A stretch of DNA of 64,000 bases, taken from Holacanthus passer. Taxonomy: Eukaryota > Chordata > Actinopteri > Pomacanthidae. Below, piece after piece: positions 35,432-47,600 of this stretch. The notes beneath the pieces were generated by a model. That model was not told the origin of the DNA. It worked only from the letters and a program-made list of their open reading frames with translations, and searched no databases. Made by a program: the position numbers and the translations under genes. The stretch spans positions 2,048,501-2,112,500 of the forward strand of contig JAFREQ010000046.1 of assembly GCA_025331565.1 (NCBI GenBank). The letters run 5' to 3'. Within the stretch, counting starts at the first letter, position 1; the number at the start of each line of letters is the position of its first letter.

Positions 35432-35931
35432 ATGGGCGGAGGACCCATCAACAAGTCATTTCATTCTGAGGATGAACATCCCTGCAGCTCGCAGATAAAC
35501 CGAGGGGCTGCGAGTGAGCGAGGAGCTGCTGCACAAGTCACAGAGCTCATTCTCATTCGCGGCCTCACTTCCTGTTTGTTGCTTTGACAGCAGATTTAAT
35601 CTCCGTGCAAGTTTGCCTTTTTGTGATTTGTTATACTTGTATATCTTCCCGAACTCTCGATTCTTGTGCTGCAAATTGCGTTTGACACGTCCACACGTTC
35701 CCCTATAGAACACGTCTGACTGCAGGTGGATATTTTTAACCTCAGACCCTCTGAGATGTGTCGGCTGGATGTAATTGAAGAGGTTTTTATAAAGCGTAGG
35801 CGTGTGAGTCATCGAGTTTATTCTCCGCCCGCGGTGCTCGAATGGTGCACATCAGGTCTAAAGGAAATACCTCCAGTTTGTGCCTCTCGTGGATTAACGT
35901 TCACCTCTGCTCTCAAGGGTTTTCCAGTTTT

Positions 35932-36150
35932 TAAAGGAATAGTTTGACATTTTGTGAAATGCATTTTCTTGCAGAGAGGTAAATGAGAAGATGTCGCTCT
36001 CGCCTGTCTGCAAGAAGCCATCAGGTCATTAGCTTAGCTTAGCATAAAGACTGGAAACAGGGGGAAACAGTTAGCCTGGGTCTGTCAAAGGCGACAAAAT
36101 CTGTCTACCAGCACCTTAAAGCTAACAAAAACACTATATATACCAATATA
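35932..36150 (+). repeat. Family A, best left half in the window
   Basis: Starts TTAAAGGAATAGTTTGACAT, then GAGGTAAATGAGAAGATGTC, TTAGCTTAGCTTAGCATAAA, ACTGGAAACAGGGGGAAACA, TTAGCCTGGGTCTGTC and CTACCAGCACCTTAAAGCTA. I recognise this as a very common percomorph repeat. Confidence 0.7.
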
Positions 36151-37669
36151 ACTGATACTAAATCTTTATTTTGGTTCATATTGGACAAATTGACAGACGT
36201 CATTTGATCTGGCTCAGATCTGTGTTTGCATTAAATAGAAGAGTTGCAGCTTGAGAAAGATGTTGAAAATATTTTTGTGCAACAGACAAAATATTTTTTC
36301 ATCCAGATTTTTCAGAGCATCTTTGATTAATCTGAAAAGACCTTGTTAATTTCTATGAGACGATTTTCTGGGTTTTTCAGAGATTGCTGATTCTTTATTT
36401 TTTTGCCAAATCAGATGTTTTCCTCTGAGACTCGAGTTTAATTTTATTGCATTTGAGGCACAAACTTGTGCACCTGTGTTGTCATCATCATTCTCTCCGT
36501 TCACAAGTTTGGTCACATTAACACATGTGATTTGAATTTTTCTTTGCATATGGGCTTAAGTTTTGCATTTTAAATTACTGTGTTGATGCAAGATGTTAAG
36601 AATGAAATTGAAGTCATTTAAGTCCAGAAGATCTGCTGCAGGATCCTCATGTGGACGCAGGTTGTTGCCGCTGAGGAACGAGGCTGGTGACACAGCGACA
36701 GTCTGCATTAATAGCATTTGCACAGTTTTCCTCCGTCACCGATTTGTTGGTCATAAGCAAAGACCTGCATTCGCGACCGCTCAGCTGGCTCATTCAAATT
36801 CTGTGGACGGTGCAGGTGAGACAAATACACAGCAGGAGACGCAGGACGGTCACGACACCCTGCGAGTAGATGCATAACGGCTGGAGCAGGTGATCGGCCT
36901 CTGGCAGCAGATGGAAGTGATTCATGCACACGTTCTGCGAGGCTGCCGTCAGACAGTTCATCTGTAGTATCACATTTAGAAATCATCACATTTGTATGAA
37001 GGTGTTCGGGTTTGTGTGGTTGTGTCAGCAGAGCTTTGCTGGATGCTTTGTTTGTTTCACTGTGTTCAATCTGTCTCCTCTTCCTTTACTCACTTTAATC
37101 AGTTAAACAGGGATTTTCTAACTATTCTTGATCAGAGCTTCCTCTAGTTTATTCAAAAGGTCTGTTTCCAGTTGCTCAAATATCTTCGACTGTTGCCGTT
37201 TTGACTCCTCCGAGATGCACCCGCAGACACTAAGCTCCCTCTCTGACGTTGATGAAGGGGCTCAGGATAAAACATAGCACTTTTGAAATGCAGGGGAGCT
37301 TTGAAGTGACCGTCTCTGGGATGTCCGAGTCTTGGATAAAACTAAATTCTGCAAAATGCCACAGTTTATTTTCTCACCACCGGCTCCCAGCCAGTCCTCT
37401 ACCTTCTTCATTTTCTCTGGCATCTTATAGAGCGTCGTTTCACACTGATCCCTGCTTTCTCCAGATGTTTGATGGAAAATGAGACGAACAGGAAGAAAGT
37501 GAAATGCAGCCAGTCTTTTTTATTTCTATCGGATAAACGAACCAGAATAAAAAATAATATATTAGAAGGATAGAAGTAAAATAGTGATCAAATAAATTGT
37601 AACAAAATTATGCTTTTTGGTTTAAGACATTTACAATCAAACTACAGGATGTAATATTACATGCATTAG

Positions 37670-38203
37670 TGATACGGTCTCTTATTGGACACGCGTTCCC
37701 GTCCAGCCGTCCCAAACTTCCTCGACGAGGTGCAGTCATGAATCGAGCCTCAGCGTCCCAGAGAATGATGTGCTCTGGAAAGACAATCAATCCGGTGGGC
37801 TGCACCACCGACTTCCTGCATCACAACAAACTCCACCAATCGGGCTTCAGCCTCATGCGTCTCCATGGTAACAGAGCCTCCTCAGTCCCGAGGAGGTGGA
37901 GACGGCGAGGAGGGGGGAGAAAAGAGAAAACAGAGCAGAGGTGGATGGGGGAAGAGGAGAAGGGAGAGGTGGAGGAGAGAGAGAGAGAGAGAATCGATAG
38001 CTTCTCTTATTTCACAGCGAGGATTTGAAAAGTGAGGCTCCTTCCCGTTCAGGGGGGCGAGCTGGCGAGGATTGGCTGACAGCAGACGGCAGCGAGCGCA
38101 GGGATGAGGTGGAAGGATGCCTGGGCTGCCGGTCTCTCTGGGACCAGGATCTGCAGCGGCCCCTAAGCCTCCGCTCGGTGGCCGAGCCGGTTCCTTCTGC
38201 CAG
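37670..38203 (+). promoter_or_regulatory. pitpnm2: Candidate alternative pitpnm2 promoter / first exon
   Basis: Holds a CCAAT box at about 37836, an X-box-like GTCTCCATGGTAAC at about 37859, a GA-rich stretch (37898-37992) and a GC-rich segment ending TTCTGCCAG|GTAAAC with a good donor after 38203. This looks like an untranslated first exon with its own promoter. No transcript evidence; could equally be an enhancer. Confidence 0.35.
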
Positions 38204-39624
38204 GTAAACATCTGCTTCCTCTCACTCGTGAAACGCCGCGTTTCCTCTCAGCCGCACTGTCACGAAAACACAGGTGGATTAGATGACGGCAACATGGACG
38301 CCCGGCCGTCGGACTGAGGCTCGCAGGGGTCCGGGCTGGTGGAGATGGAGAGGAGGTTCTGCAGGTGGCTGCTGTTTGAGGTGGAGACCAGAGGCAGGTT
38401 TGCTTTCATGTCTGATGTGTTGATCTGTCTCATCTGCTGTGATGAAATGCCTTCATGTGCTGTGAGCGACACATGTTTGATGCTCACGTTTGGTGCTTGT
38501 GATGGTTGAGTTCACTGATGGGAGGAAGCTGGGGAATCTGTCACTGTAGCCGTTCATACTTTGCACAGAAAAGACACTAAATCAGATTATGTTTACTGTA
38601 AATAATTTGTTTGTGCTGATGATGAGTGTAACATGTTTAAATCTACATCACCATGTTGTTCTGCCAGTTGATCTGACTGAGAATTGAAATACGCAACAAG
38701 AGCTCACAGCTCAGCTCTTGACTCCTTCTGGTTTCATGTAACCTGCAGATGTTGGACTCGGCGTGTTTGTCATCCTCGGCCTGCGTGTGGCAAACGTCAC
38801 CTGATCCGCTCGCCGTCTCTCTTCTGATGTGAAGCTGCGTTTTAAATCCACGCGTGTGTTGTGATTATGAAAAGCAGGAGACAGATCCGTCGGGGGATCT
38901 CGGCGGCGCGGCACGACTCGTGCGGCTCCTGTAAGAAAATGTGCAACAAAGACATGATGCGTCGGCTTCTTGAACGTGCTGGTGTGTGTCAGATTACAGT
39001 GTGACAGATACACACTGTACAGCTCAGACGTGTCTGCATCGGCTGCTTGTACCATGGGATTATGATAATTCACTGGATGTGTCAACATGTTCTGAGGAAT
39101 TCAACATGGCTTTGATTTCCTTGAGTTACACAAAACCTCCCATATAGACGTGTTTCAATGTGAGACGCTCATAAAGGTAGAAAACAAACCGGAATGACTG
39201 AGAGATTATGACGAGATGATGAGAGGAACTGTTTTTGTGCCTTAAACTGAAAAATGCAAGTCGCCAAAAAAAACAGGTGAAAAATGTTTAATATCCCCAA
39301 AATGAAAGTTGCTCTTCAGGAAGACGTGTGTGCGTTAACCCTGCTGCCTGTTGATGTTCCGGGATACAAACACTGATCATTTCACTGATCAGAATTATAA
39401 TTTCTTATAATTTCTATCATTTCTGTATAAGCGGACATTCAGTCACACACCGAACCTCGACTGCTTGTGAACAGAAAACAGCTGGATTAAGACACTTGAC
39501 ACAAAATGTGATGAGAATCATTAAGCTTGAAATGAAAATAAGCTTTAATCATTTTTTATATCAACAATTCACAAATCAAATCACCTGACTACTTTGACTG
39601 TGTACTAGTATTCTGCTGTTGCAG

Positions 39625-39810
39625 GAGCATTTAGCCGCTGAGCCAGATTCCCTCAGGAGCTGGTGGAGACTAAAAACAGAGAGAGTGAATATTGGACTGA
39701 AATTCATCAGTTTTCAAAAACACAACCTGAAATACATGCTAATGTTGCTCCGTATCTGTTGTGTGTCAGTAGGAAGGTGTTTGCACTTCACCATATTAAC
39801 TGAAAGGTGA
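39625..39810 (+). repeat. Family F interspersed repeat, copy 1
   Basis: CAGGAGCTGGTGGAGACTAA AAACAGAG and GAATATTGGACTGAAATTCA; related to 42765-42990. Confidence 0.5.
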
Positions 39811-40972
39811 TGATAAGTCAGTGTTCAGTCATTGCAGGTTTAAGAGACTAGTCCTGTGCATCATTGTGCTTTTAATAGAATAAGTAAGAAGTGTTGCATC
39901 TCTGCAGTTCGTAGATCTTATTTGCAGTTTTTTGAGCCGCAGAAAAACCTGCAGAGAAATACGTGATCTCATGTCTTGACATTCAGACAGAAGCCGTCTC
40001 AGTCTGTCTTGCAGGTGCACACAGGGTTTCAGTTCATGTGAATGGGAGGACGACTCACCGGGGTGCTTTTTTTTCAGGGGGTCGGTTGAGCAGACATTCG
40101 GCCCCCGGGAGCCTCATGCTGGCAGGCCGTGCCGTGTGTAATGGGGCCCGAGCTGTTTTCCTCTGAGTCTGTTGCCTCGGTGGTAAATTGTGGTGCAGTT
40201 TTGCTGTAGGCGAAAGTCTGCCGTCACACAGGAGTTTGATGGAGGGCAGCAGGCGGCCGCTCGACCTCTTAGTGAGGAGACGTTTACCGTCTCTGTGGAG
40301 CTGGAGACGACCCCGACTGCGATTCTGGGCTGTGAGCTCAATTAGGAGGCTTTTGGATTTAAGCAGGAAACTACAGGAGCGTGTCGAAGTTTCCCAGCGG
40401 CTGCATGAAGAGGATCTTCTGTTGAATTTGGTGACTGTGAAAATGTTTTCACACCGTGGTGGCGATCGGAGCCACCTGGCAGTTGTTGACTCTTTCTTTA
40501 CGATCGGCGCCGTGTTTTATTCCCGATGCCGTAATGTGAGGTTCAAACTTCATCAGTTAAATGGATTAGAGGAGGAGGAGGTGCACGGGGACGGTGGGAA
40601 GCTAATGTCCTGTTGCTGTGGTTTGGTTTGCTCTGTGGGAAAGTGGCCATGATCCTAAAAGAACTTTGTTCAGGTTTGAACCCAAAGTAATTAGAGGGAA
40701 TGGAGCCATATTCTGGAAGAGATATTGAAAAGCATGACATCACACACTACTTCCTGTTATTGTGAATGTAATGTAATTGAAGTGTGTGGTTTCTGCTAAG
40801 TGCTCAGTTTATTAGTGAGGAATGAAGTAAAGCTCATTGTGGCTCATGTTGAAACATTCAATGTTTAATATACTGAAATATACACGTACTTATCTCACAG
40901 AGACACAGGTCAACATGAAGTTCATCTGGCTCTTTAGCTGCTGGAGTCTCCACCTTGTTCACCAGCTGCTCT

Positions 40973-41018
40973 CTGCCTGTCTGTCTGCCTGTCTGTCTGC
41001 CTGCCTGATTGATTGATC
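40973..41018. repeat. (CTGT/CTGC)n tetranucleotide repeat
   Basis: Mixed CTGT and CTGC units, similar to the longer run at 41279. Confidence 0.8.
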
Positions 41019-41278
41019 GATTAGTTTAAGGTGACGTGTTCATATATATCATTTTGTCTGACCAACAGTCCGAAACCCAAAAACATTCGGTTTACAAAGA
41101 TCTAAAACCGAGACATTGTTTTTGGCATCTTTGTTTCTAGTAACACTCTTCAGGAAATGAGCGTCCGCGCTGTAAATCTTCACTTCATCTTTTTCTGTGG
41201 ATGCTGCTGATGTGCTGACTCACAGCTCAGCTGATGGAGGCAAATACAAAACAAGTGGCTCGGTCTTCATGCATAGAT

Positions 41279-41281
41279 CTA

Positions 41282-41312
<31 letters not shown>

Positions 41313-41338
41313 GCCTGTCTGCCTGCCTGTCTGCCTGT
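41279..41338. repeat. (CTGT)n tetranucleotide microsatellite
   Basis: About 15 CTGT/CTGC units. Lies near family D copies, which elsewhere (45430) end in GACAGACAGACAG. Confidence 0.9.
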
Positions 41339-41499
41339 TGTTGCTTAATTGTCTTTAATGTCTCAGAGCATTTTTTATTTCCTACATTATACAGATATCT
41401 GATATTCTGAATTTTATATTATCACAGAGCAGATAATGATTTTTCCTCTGCCTTCTATGTTATAGTTGTTATTCTGATTTCCTTTTTAGGTCTTAAGTC

Positions 41500-41965
41500 A
41501 CAGAACCAACAACGTCTGTTGATTCATCATCTGGAAACATGAATGTACAAAACTTCATGACAGTCCGTCTAACAGTTGGATCATCTTTCATCCTCAATCA
41601 TTGTACATTTATTTGTTTGAAGGTCTAACAAGTGATCAGAAAACATGACTTTGACATCTGGGAAATTGTGTCGGACATTGTTGGTGTGTATCAGATGTTA
41701 TAGGGATGAGAATGCCATTATTTTTGCAGGTATTTGATTGTAAACAATTTGAAGTTTTCACCTGATGATGGCGCTCGATGAAGAGTTAAGGGTCATGGTT
41801 GAGGTTAAAGTTTACTTTGACATGAATGTGTGAACCAAATTTCACACACATCTCACTTCAAACCACAAATATCAACCTCACTGTGGCGCTAGAAGACAAG
41901 TCAGAGTGAAGTCAGGAGGATTCATCATCTGGAGAACATGAATGTCAGAACAATATCGCAATAAA
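41500..41965 (+). repeat. Family D repeat
   Basis: Contains TTTTGCAGGTATTTGATTGT, CCTGATGATGGCGCTCGATG, CCTCACTGTGGCGCTAGAAG and GGATTCATCATCTGGAGAAC, the two internal GGCGCTAGA modules of the family. Confidence 0.65.
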
Positions 41966-42153
41966 TGCAAAAGTTATGGACAAACGACAGGCTGTTTTTA
42001 GGTTTTTAAATAAATGTGGAAAAGCTGACGAAGCCTCGTGTTGTTGGCAGGAAGATCTTCAGGCTGCGTTCGCTGTCGTCCTGTCTGACCTCTGCTGCAG
42101 ATCAAACATGCATCGTCTAATCATGCACAGATGGACAGACTGTGGGACGCAGC

Positions 42154-42155
<2 letters not shown>

Positions 42156-42192
<37 letters not shown>
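42156..42192. repeat. (CA)n microsatellite
   Basis: About 18 CA units. Confidence 0.9.
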
Positions 42193-42194
<2 letters not shown>

Positions 42195-42764
42195 CACGCA
42201 CACACCACTTTTCATTTGACATTTCAGTCCTCGTGTTAAGACGACGTCAGATTTACAGTCGTTCTTAATCTGTGTGAGATTAAGTAGCCTTTGTCATGTG
42301 ACTCCTGCTTGTCATCATGTGACTCGTCCTCACAAACATCACGTTCTGTCGCCGCTGTTTGGACAGATGGGTGTTGATGTTGGAAGAAAGGGCGGCGGCG
42401 TTGATGCTTTAGGGAGCGAGCGAGAATGATCCTTAATACTGTTTTCTTTATGGCCACAGAGGGAGATGAGAGAAGCACAGAGAGCAGAGGATGAGGGTGG
42501 ATGAAGTATATGAGGCCTTTCATCAAGTAAAGATAGTAACACAACACTATACAAATACTCTGGTACAAGTTAAAGTCGTGTATTCAAAATCTTCCTAAAG
42601 TCCTAAAAACCTTATTTTCTCAAAACAAGCCCCAAAAAAATCCAGTATGTCTCTGCCGTTTAACATCTTTGTAATTTCAATCAACTATTGTTTAAAACTG
42701 TTGTATAATGAAGCAGATTGTTGCTGTAGAATTATGAAAAATGAAACTTGATGTCAGACGTTTT

Positions 42765-42990
42765 CTTCAGGAGTCAGTAGAGACCAAAAACTGAACTAAA
42801 AGAAAGACAATACTGGACTGGATTCATCAGGTGACGCAAACATGACTCCACATTCATGATCATGTGGAACTAGTGGACGTGCAAATAAGCAACTGTTTGT
42901 TGATAAGTTCCTCTTATGAACTTAAAAGATGATGTGTAGTATTTGTTTACAACTTGTTTTTGCTGCCACCAAGTGTTTCAAAACTCAGTT
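42765..42990 (+). repeat. Family F repeat, copy 2
   Basis: CAGGAGTCAGTAGAGACCAA AAACTGAACTAAAAGAAAG, then ATACTGGACTGGATTCATCA GGTGACGCAAACATGACTCC; aligns with 39650-39720. Confidence 0.5.
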
Positions 42991-43364
42991 CAGGACTAAA
43001 ATAATATGTGAGGTTTTGTCTGTAGTAATTTCAGATGTCAAATAAAAACAGTGGGGCAGAAATGTAAAGAAAAAAAATACTCGTAAACTTGAAGTACCTC
43101 AATGTTGTATTGAAGTGCAGTACACACAGAAGGTTTTTATTGGATTGAAAACAGGACTTGGCTGAATCTTGGCCGTGTGCACGGAGTCAGGATTTAGGTT
43201 GCTGGGGGATTTCAGGGACGTTGCTGGGTCAGTGGATTACCTTGTAACAGATCTGTGGGAGGACACACGGCGGATGTGTTGGCTTGTGAACGGGGGGGTT
43301 TAATCCTCGAGACAAACACGCTAACTCCTCCTCTGGTTGTAAGTAAAGCTCCTCTCTCTCTCAG

Positions 43365-43562
43365 GTGTGAGCGACGATGACTCCTGTCCTCGTTGACTGA
43401 ACATGCTGCTCGGGTAGCGACGCCGACCGACCGGAGCGACCGCCCTCTTCCTCTCCTGCCCCTCTGGACACACAGATTTGAACCATGCTGATCAAGGAGT
43501 ACCGCATCCCCATGCCCATGAGCGTGGAGGAGTACCGCATCGCCCAGCTCTACATGATCCAG
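43365..43562 (+). other. pitpnm2: First coding exon of pitpnm2 with two uORFs
   Basis: Exon after CTCTCTCTCTCAG, ending ATGATCCAG before GTGAGC. The 5' UTR part has two minimal uORFs, 43377-43400 (MTPVLVD) and 43403-43417 (MLLG), before the start ATG at 43485 (ACC before ATG, good context). The start is supported because MLIKEYRIPMPMSVEEYRIA is the conserved PITP N-terminus. Confidence 0.85.
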
Positions 43563-44579
43563 GTGAGCCACTGGTGGCGCAGGGAGGTGGGCCGGAGTCG
43601 GGTGAGGAGTCAGATCATGTGCAGGTCAGGTGTGTGTGTATGTGTGTGAAGGCGGGCGGAGGTCAGGAGTTTACAGTGTCACCGTGTCGTATTGAAGCAG
43701 GACAGAAGCACAGAGGAACATTTTCCGAGGGTCACGGGGGCTCGTGTCGTCCTGCAGACCAGATGGTGCCACATATGTCTGTGTTTCGTTTCATGAGTCT
43801 GTGCAAATACACACATTTAAAAAGCCTCTGAGTGAATGATTTTATTAGAGAATAAATGCACAAGAGTGAACACAAGCATCATGTTTTAGTCAAATTATAA
43901 ATTAAGGAAAAACAAGCATTGAGTTTGTTACCATCAAAGCATAAGAAGGTTGTATTCCCATTTGAATGGACATGAGGACGTTAAAGACCTCGTCCACTCA
44001 AAAATCAGCTTTCTGTGTATTGTTCCTTCGTTCTGATGTTTGAGCGTCTCTGTGCAGAATCGTGTTAGTACACTTTCTTTTTTATCTGCTGACGAGGTTT
44101 AATTATGAGGATTTTTAACAAGGTAATTGAAAAATCTAATCAGGCACAAAATCTTAAAATGTGTCTGGAGGGGATCGTTAATGAACTGTCAAACCCACAC
44201 GATCAGATCTCAGAGAAGAAGCAGCTGGTTTTTTCTTACGTCTCTCACAGCAGGTTACTTCATTCAGTCAAATGTGTTTGACACATGTAGATGAGAAACG
44301 TGTGTTGATGATGACCAGTGAGCTCCTCTGATGATGATGATGAAGAAACAGTAGTTTTCAGACAAAGCCACAAAGTGCTTTACGTGGTTGAATCAGGATT
44401 TAAAAATTTCAGGAGGCAATGAGACAAATAAAAGCAGACATACAAATAATGCAAAAATGAAATGGATTACAACAATAATATCAGAGAGAAACAACAGTAA
44501 TAATAGTAATAAAACAGATAAGACATGTTGGAAATAAACTGGACAGAAAGATAAAACTCAGCTGTGATAATGCACATTG

Positions 44580-44625
<46 letters not shown>

Positions 44626-47600
44626 CTCCTCCCGCCAGCGTCACAGCTGAGCACCGGTTGCCATGGTAACCGGTGACATCAGCTGCAGCATGGCCGCCAT
44701 CTTTTGTTTGTGATGTGGGCAAATGAGAGGGGGGTGGGGGGCAGACGTGATGGTGATGGTGCAGCCGGCGTTACCATGACAACATGATGTCTGCCTCCAA
44801 ATCCAGCATATGGCTGAAGTTATGTTCATCAGCGTTTACACATCAGTGACCTGCGCTGTTGTTCCTCCGTCACCATGAACTCACACACTGTAGTTTATCT
44901 AGACTCAATCCCACAAACACAAAGACTCACTAGAGACCAAATGTGGATTCATCCGCCGCTGAAAATAGTCCCCAACACATGAACCATTTCCTCCTGTTTG
45001 TCTAATAAAAAAAATCTACAGTGAGCAGCTGTTTGAGGAAATGAAGTCAATTCATTAGGATCCAGTGAGCCACAGACAGGAAGTCAGGAAGTGTTTAGAG
45101 ACGAACTAACACACTGTTGGTTTTGTGGACAACAACAGAAAAAAAATCTTATACCTTTAAACTATATTGAACCACAGTGGACATAAGAAGAAAACAAAAA
45201 GTTATTATAAAGTTAAAGTTATTATAATTCATGCTGGCAGAGATGTGAACGTTTGTACCAAATTTTATATCTAGTGGTTGACACTTTCAAATAAAAAAAA
45301 CGTTATCAACCAGATGGTGGCGCTAGAGGAAAAGTCAGATGATCACCAGTCAGTCGGACTCGTCTTCATAGAACTGTTGATGATTCGCACCAGTCCATCC
45401 GCTGGTTGATGATGTATGTCAGTAAAGCGGTGGACCGACAGACAGACAGTCAGCGTTTGATGCACGAGCTGCTGCCGTTGCTCCGGCTGAGCGAGGGCCC
45501 GAGGAGGGGACGCATGTAGCCCTGGTTTATACTAACCTTGCAGTGTCACATAAATTATTCAGGGACAGCTCGGCCCGGCAGAAACGAGACCCTCAGCAAA
45601 GCCAGACACATTATGATTCCACGCAGCGTCGGCTCAGGCCGGTCGCTCTGCTCAGACTCTCCATGGGATCTGTTTCCTGTCTCCTCCTGTCAGATGTTGT
45701 TTATTACATCAGCTATTTCTTTCTCGTGAGCAATTTCTGTCTTGGTGTCAAACTGGAAAAGTGTCTTCAGTAGTCAGACGCTTCATTCATCTCATAACTC
45801 TTAACTTTAACCATAACTTGACTCTAGTTCTGTGTTTTCTAATAATTTTCTAGAAAGATTCCTGAAAAGTTAGTCTCGTGCTAATTATAGGAAAAATATA
45901 CATTTCCCTGAAACAACACTTCAATTTACACCTGAAGAAGTATTAATAAACATATATGAAGAATATTGATCCAGGAAGTAACTCATTCTTGTCCTTTGAT
46001 ATTTTGGTTTATGATCAAAAACTTTCAAAACTAATAACATTCCCATCAGCCTCAGCTCTGCTTTATGGTTTCGTGCACGTCAGCAGGCAAATCTAACATT
46101 TCTGCTGAACATCTTCATGTCAGCTTTTCCATCGTGACCTTGTTTACATGCTGATTTTAACATTTATCTTGAAGCTTGTGCCAAACTGCAGCTTCACAGA
46201 GCTGCTGAAGTCTTGTTGGCTTCTTCAATACCTCGACATCAACCTTGTGAGTGTGTCTGATTTTGCTGACGGCCAAACGCCAGAACACGCACCTCAGCAG
46301 CAGACGCAGCATCCTTTGGTTTAGAAAAGCTTCCACTGTGTTTGCACGTGACAGTTGGATTCGAGTGAAGCAGCAAAGAGGGAATATTCAGATCTTCAGT
46401 GTCTTTCTACACAGCAGAGACCTGTTGGATCAGACTTATAGAATAACCTCCGTTTCCATAAGTTTAAGCTCTGAGATGAGTGTCATTAACACAGATCCTC
46501 TCTCTCCTGTTGCTACAGGAGGGTAATTTAAGGCCCTCAGCTCCTCACCTAAATTACATTACCTGCTAGATTACAGCAATTTTCCAGCTGTTTGCCTCTC
46601 CTGACCTTCATTACCGATAGCGCCTCCCCGAAGTCTTCAGGAGAGAGAGCCGCCTGTTCGATCTGAGCTCTCGCTCTTGACCCCGAGCCCCCGCTCTTGC
46701 TGTTAATAATGATCGCGATGATTTGTATTCACGCGGCGCCGCTCGTCGACCCGCTCGTCGACATCACAACGGAAGGAATAAAATAGCTTTTCAATCATCG
46801 GCCTGAAACCAGAATACAGTATCCACAGTTAGGTCATGTGGACGTGACTCAGCAGTGAGATTAAAACCTTGTAGATGAGTCAAACACAGATTTAAGATGT
46901 GATTAATTGAAAGTGTAGTTAGGTCATTTATATTTTAAGCAGCAACTGCCCTTTGACCTTTGACCCTCAGAGGCCCCAAAGACCCCGGGTTCACTCTGTG
47001 GTGACAAACAGGGACACACCGATCATATCACACTGACCTTCATCAGATTATCAGCCAGGAAATACCACATTAACATCCACAGCCGTTTGTCACACTGTGC
47101 ACATCCTAATCAAACCTATTGATTGATTCAGTTCATTTATTATCAAATTTAACGTAAAATGGCCAGAAATATTCTCTGAGCAACAGTTCAAAATCCACCA
47201 GTATTTAATTTACAGTGATGTAAAACATAAGAAAAGTAGCACATTTTATAAGCCGCAAACATTTATACATTTTTTCATCAATTTGTCAATTTGTGAAATC
47301 AAATCATTTCATTACTGGTTGATAATCTCTTCTAAACCTTAAAGCTAGATAACTGACCTCAGTGTGAGGAGTTCATGTGTTCACCACTCATCTAAACTCT
47401 CTCTGTGCGTTTGCCCGTGTTGTGACGACCCAGACGCTTTCGGTCTAAACCAGGAGTCTCTTCAGGAGACGTAGTGTGTTAGGAAGCGATGCAGTAATCC
47501 ACGACTCCCTCTGCGAGCTACAGGCTTAATGCACAGCTCAGCCCGACAGGATCTGAGGGCTTCAACCATCTGCTGCCTTTTATTAGAGGAAGTTACCTGC

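Larger units (their letters stand above)
27712..43364 (+). other. pitpnm2: pitpnm2 intron 1 (about 15.6 kb)
   Basis: No coding exon found on either strand. It holds many interspersed repeats (families A, C, D, F), microsatellites, and GC-rich islands at about 29850-30310, 33500-33780 and 37670-38203 that may be enhancers or alternative first exons. A possible 37-base untranslated exon lies at 34115-34151 (ATTCACAG ... CTGCAG|GTCAGT). Stretches not listed separately show nothing I can support. Confidence 0.5.

Noticed and set aside
37669..38028. 119-codon open frame in pitpnm2 intron 1
   Set aside because: The second half is low-complexity RG/E-rich from a purine run; no family match. Treated as a promoter or untranslated region.
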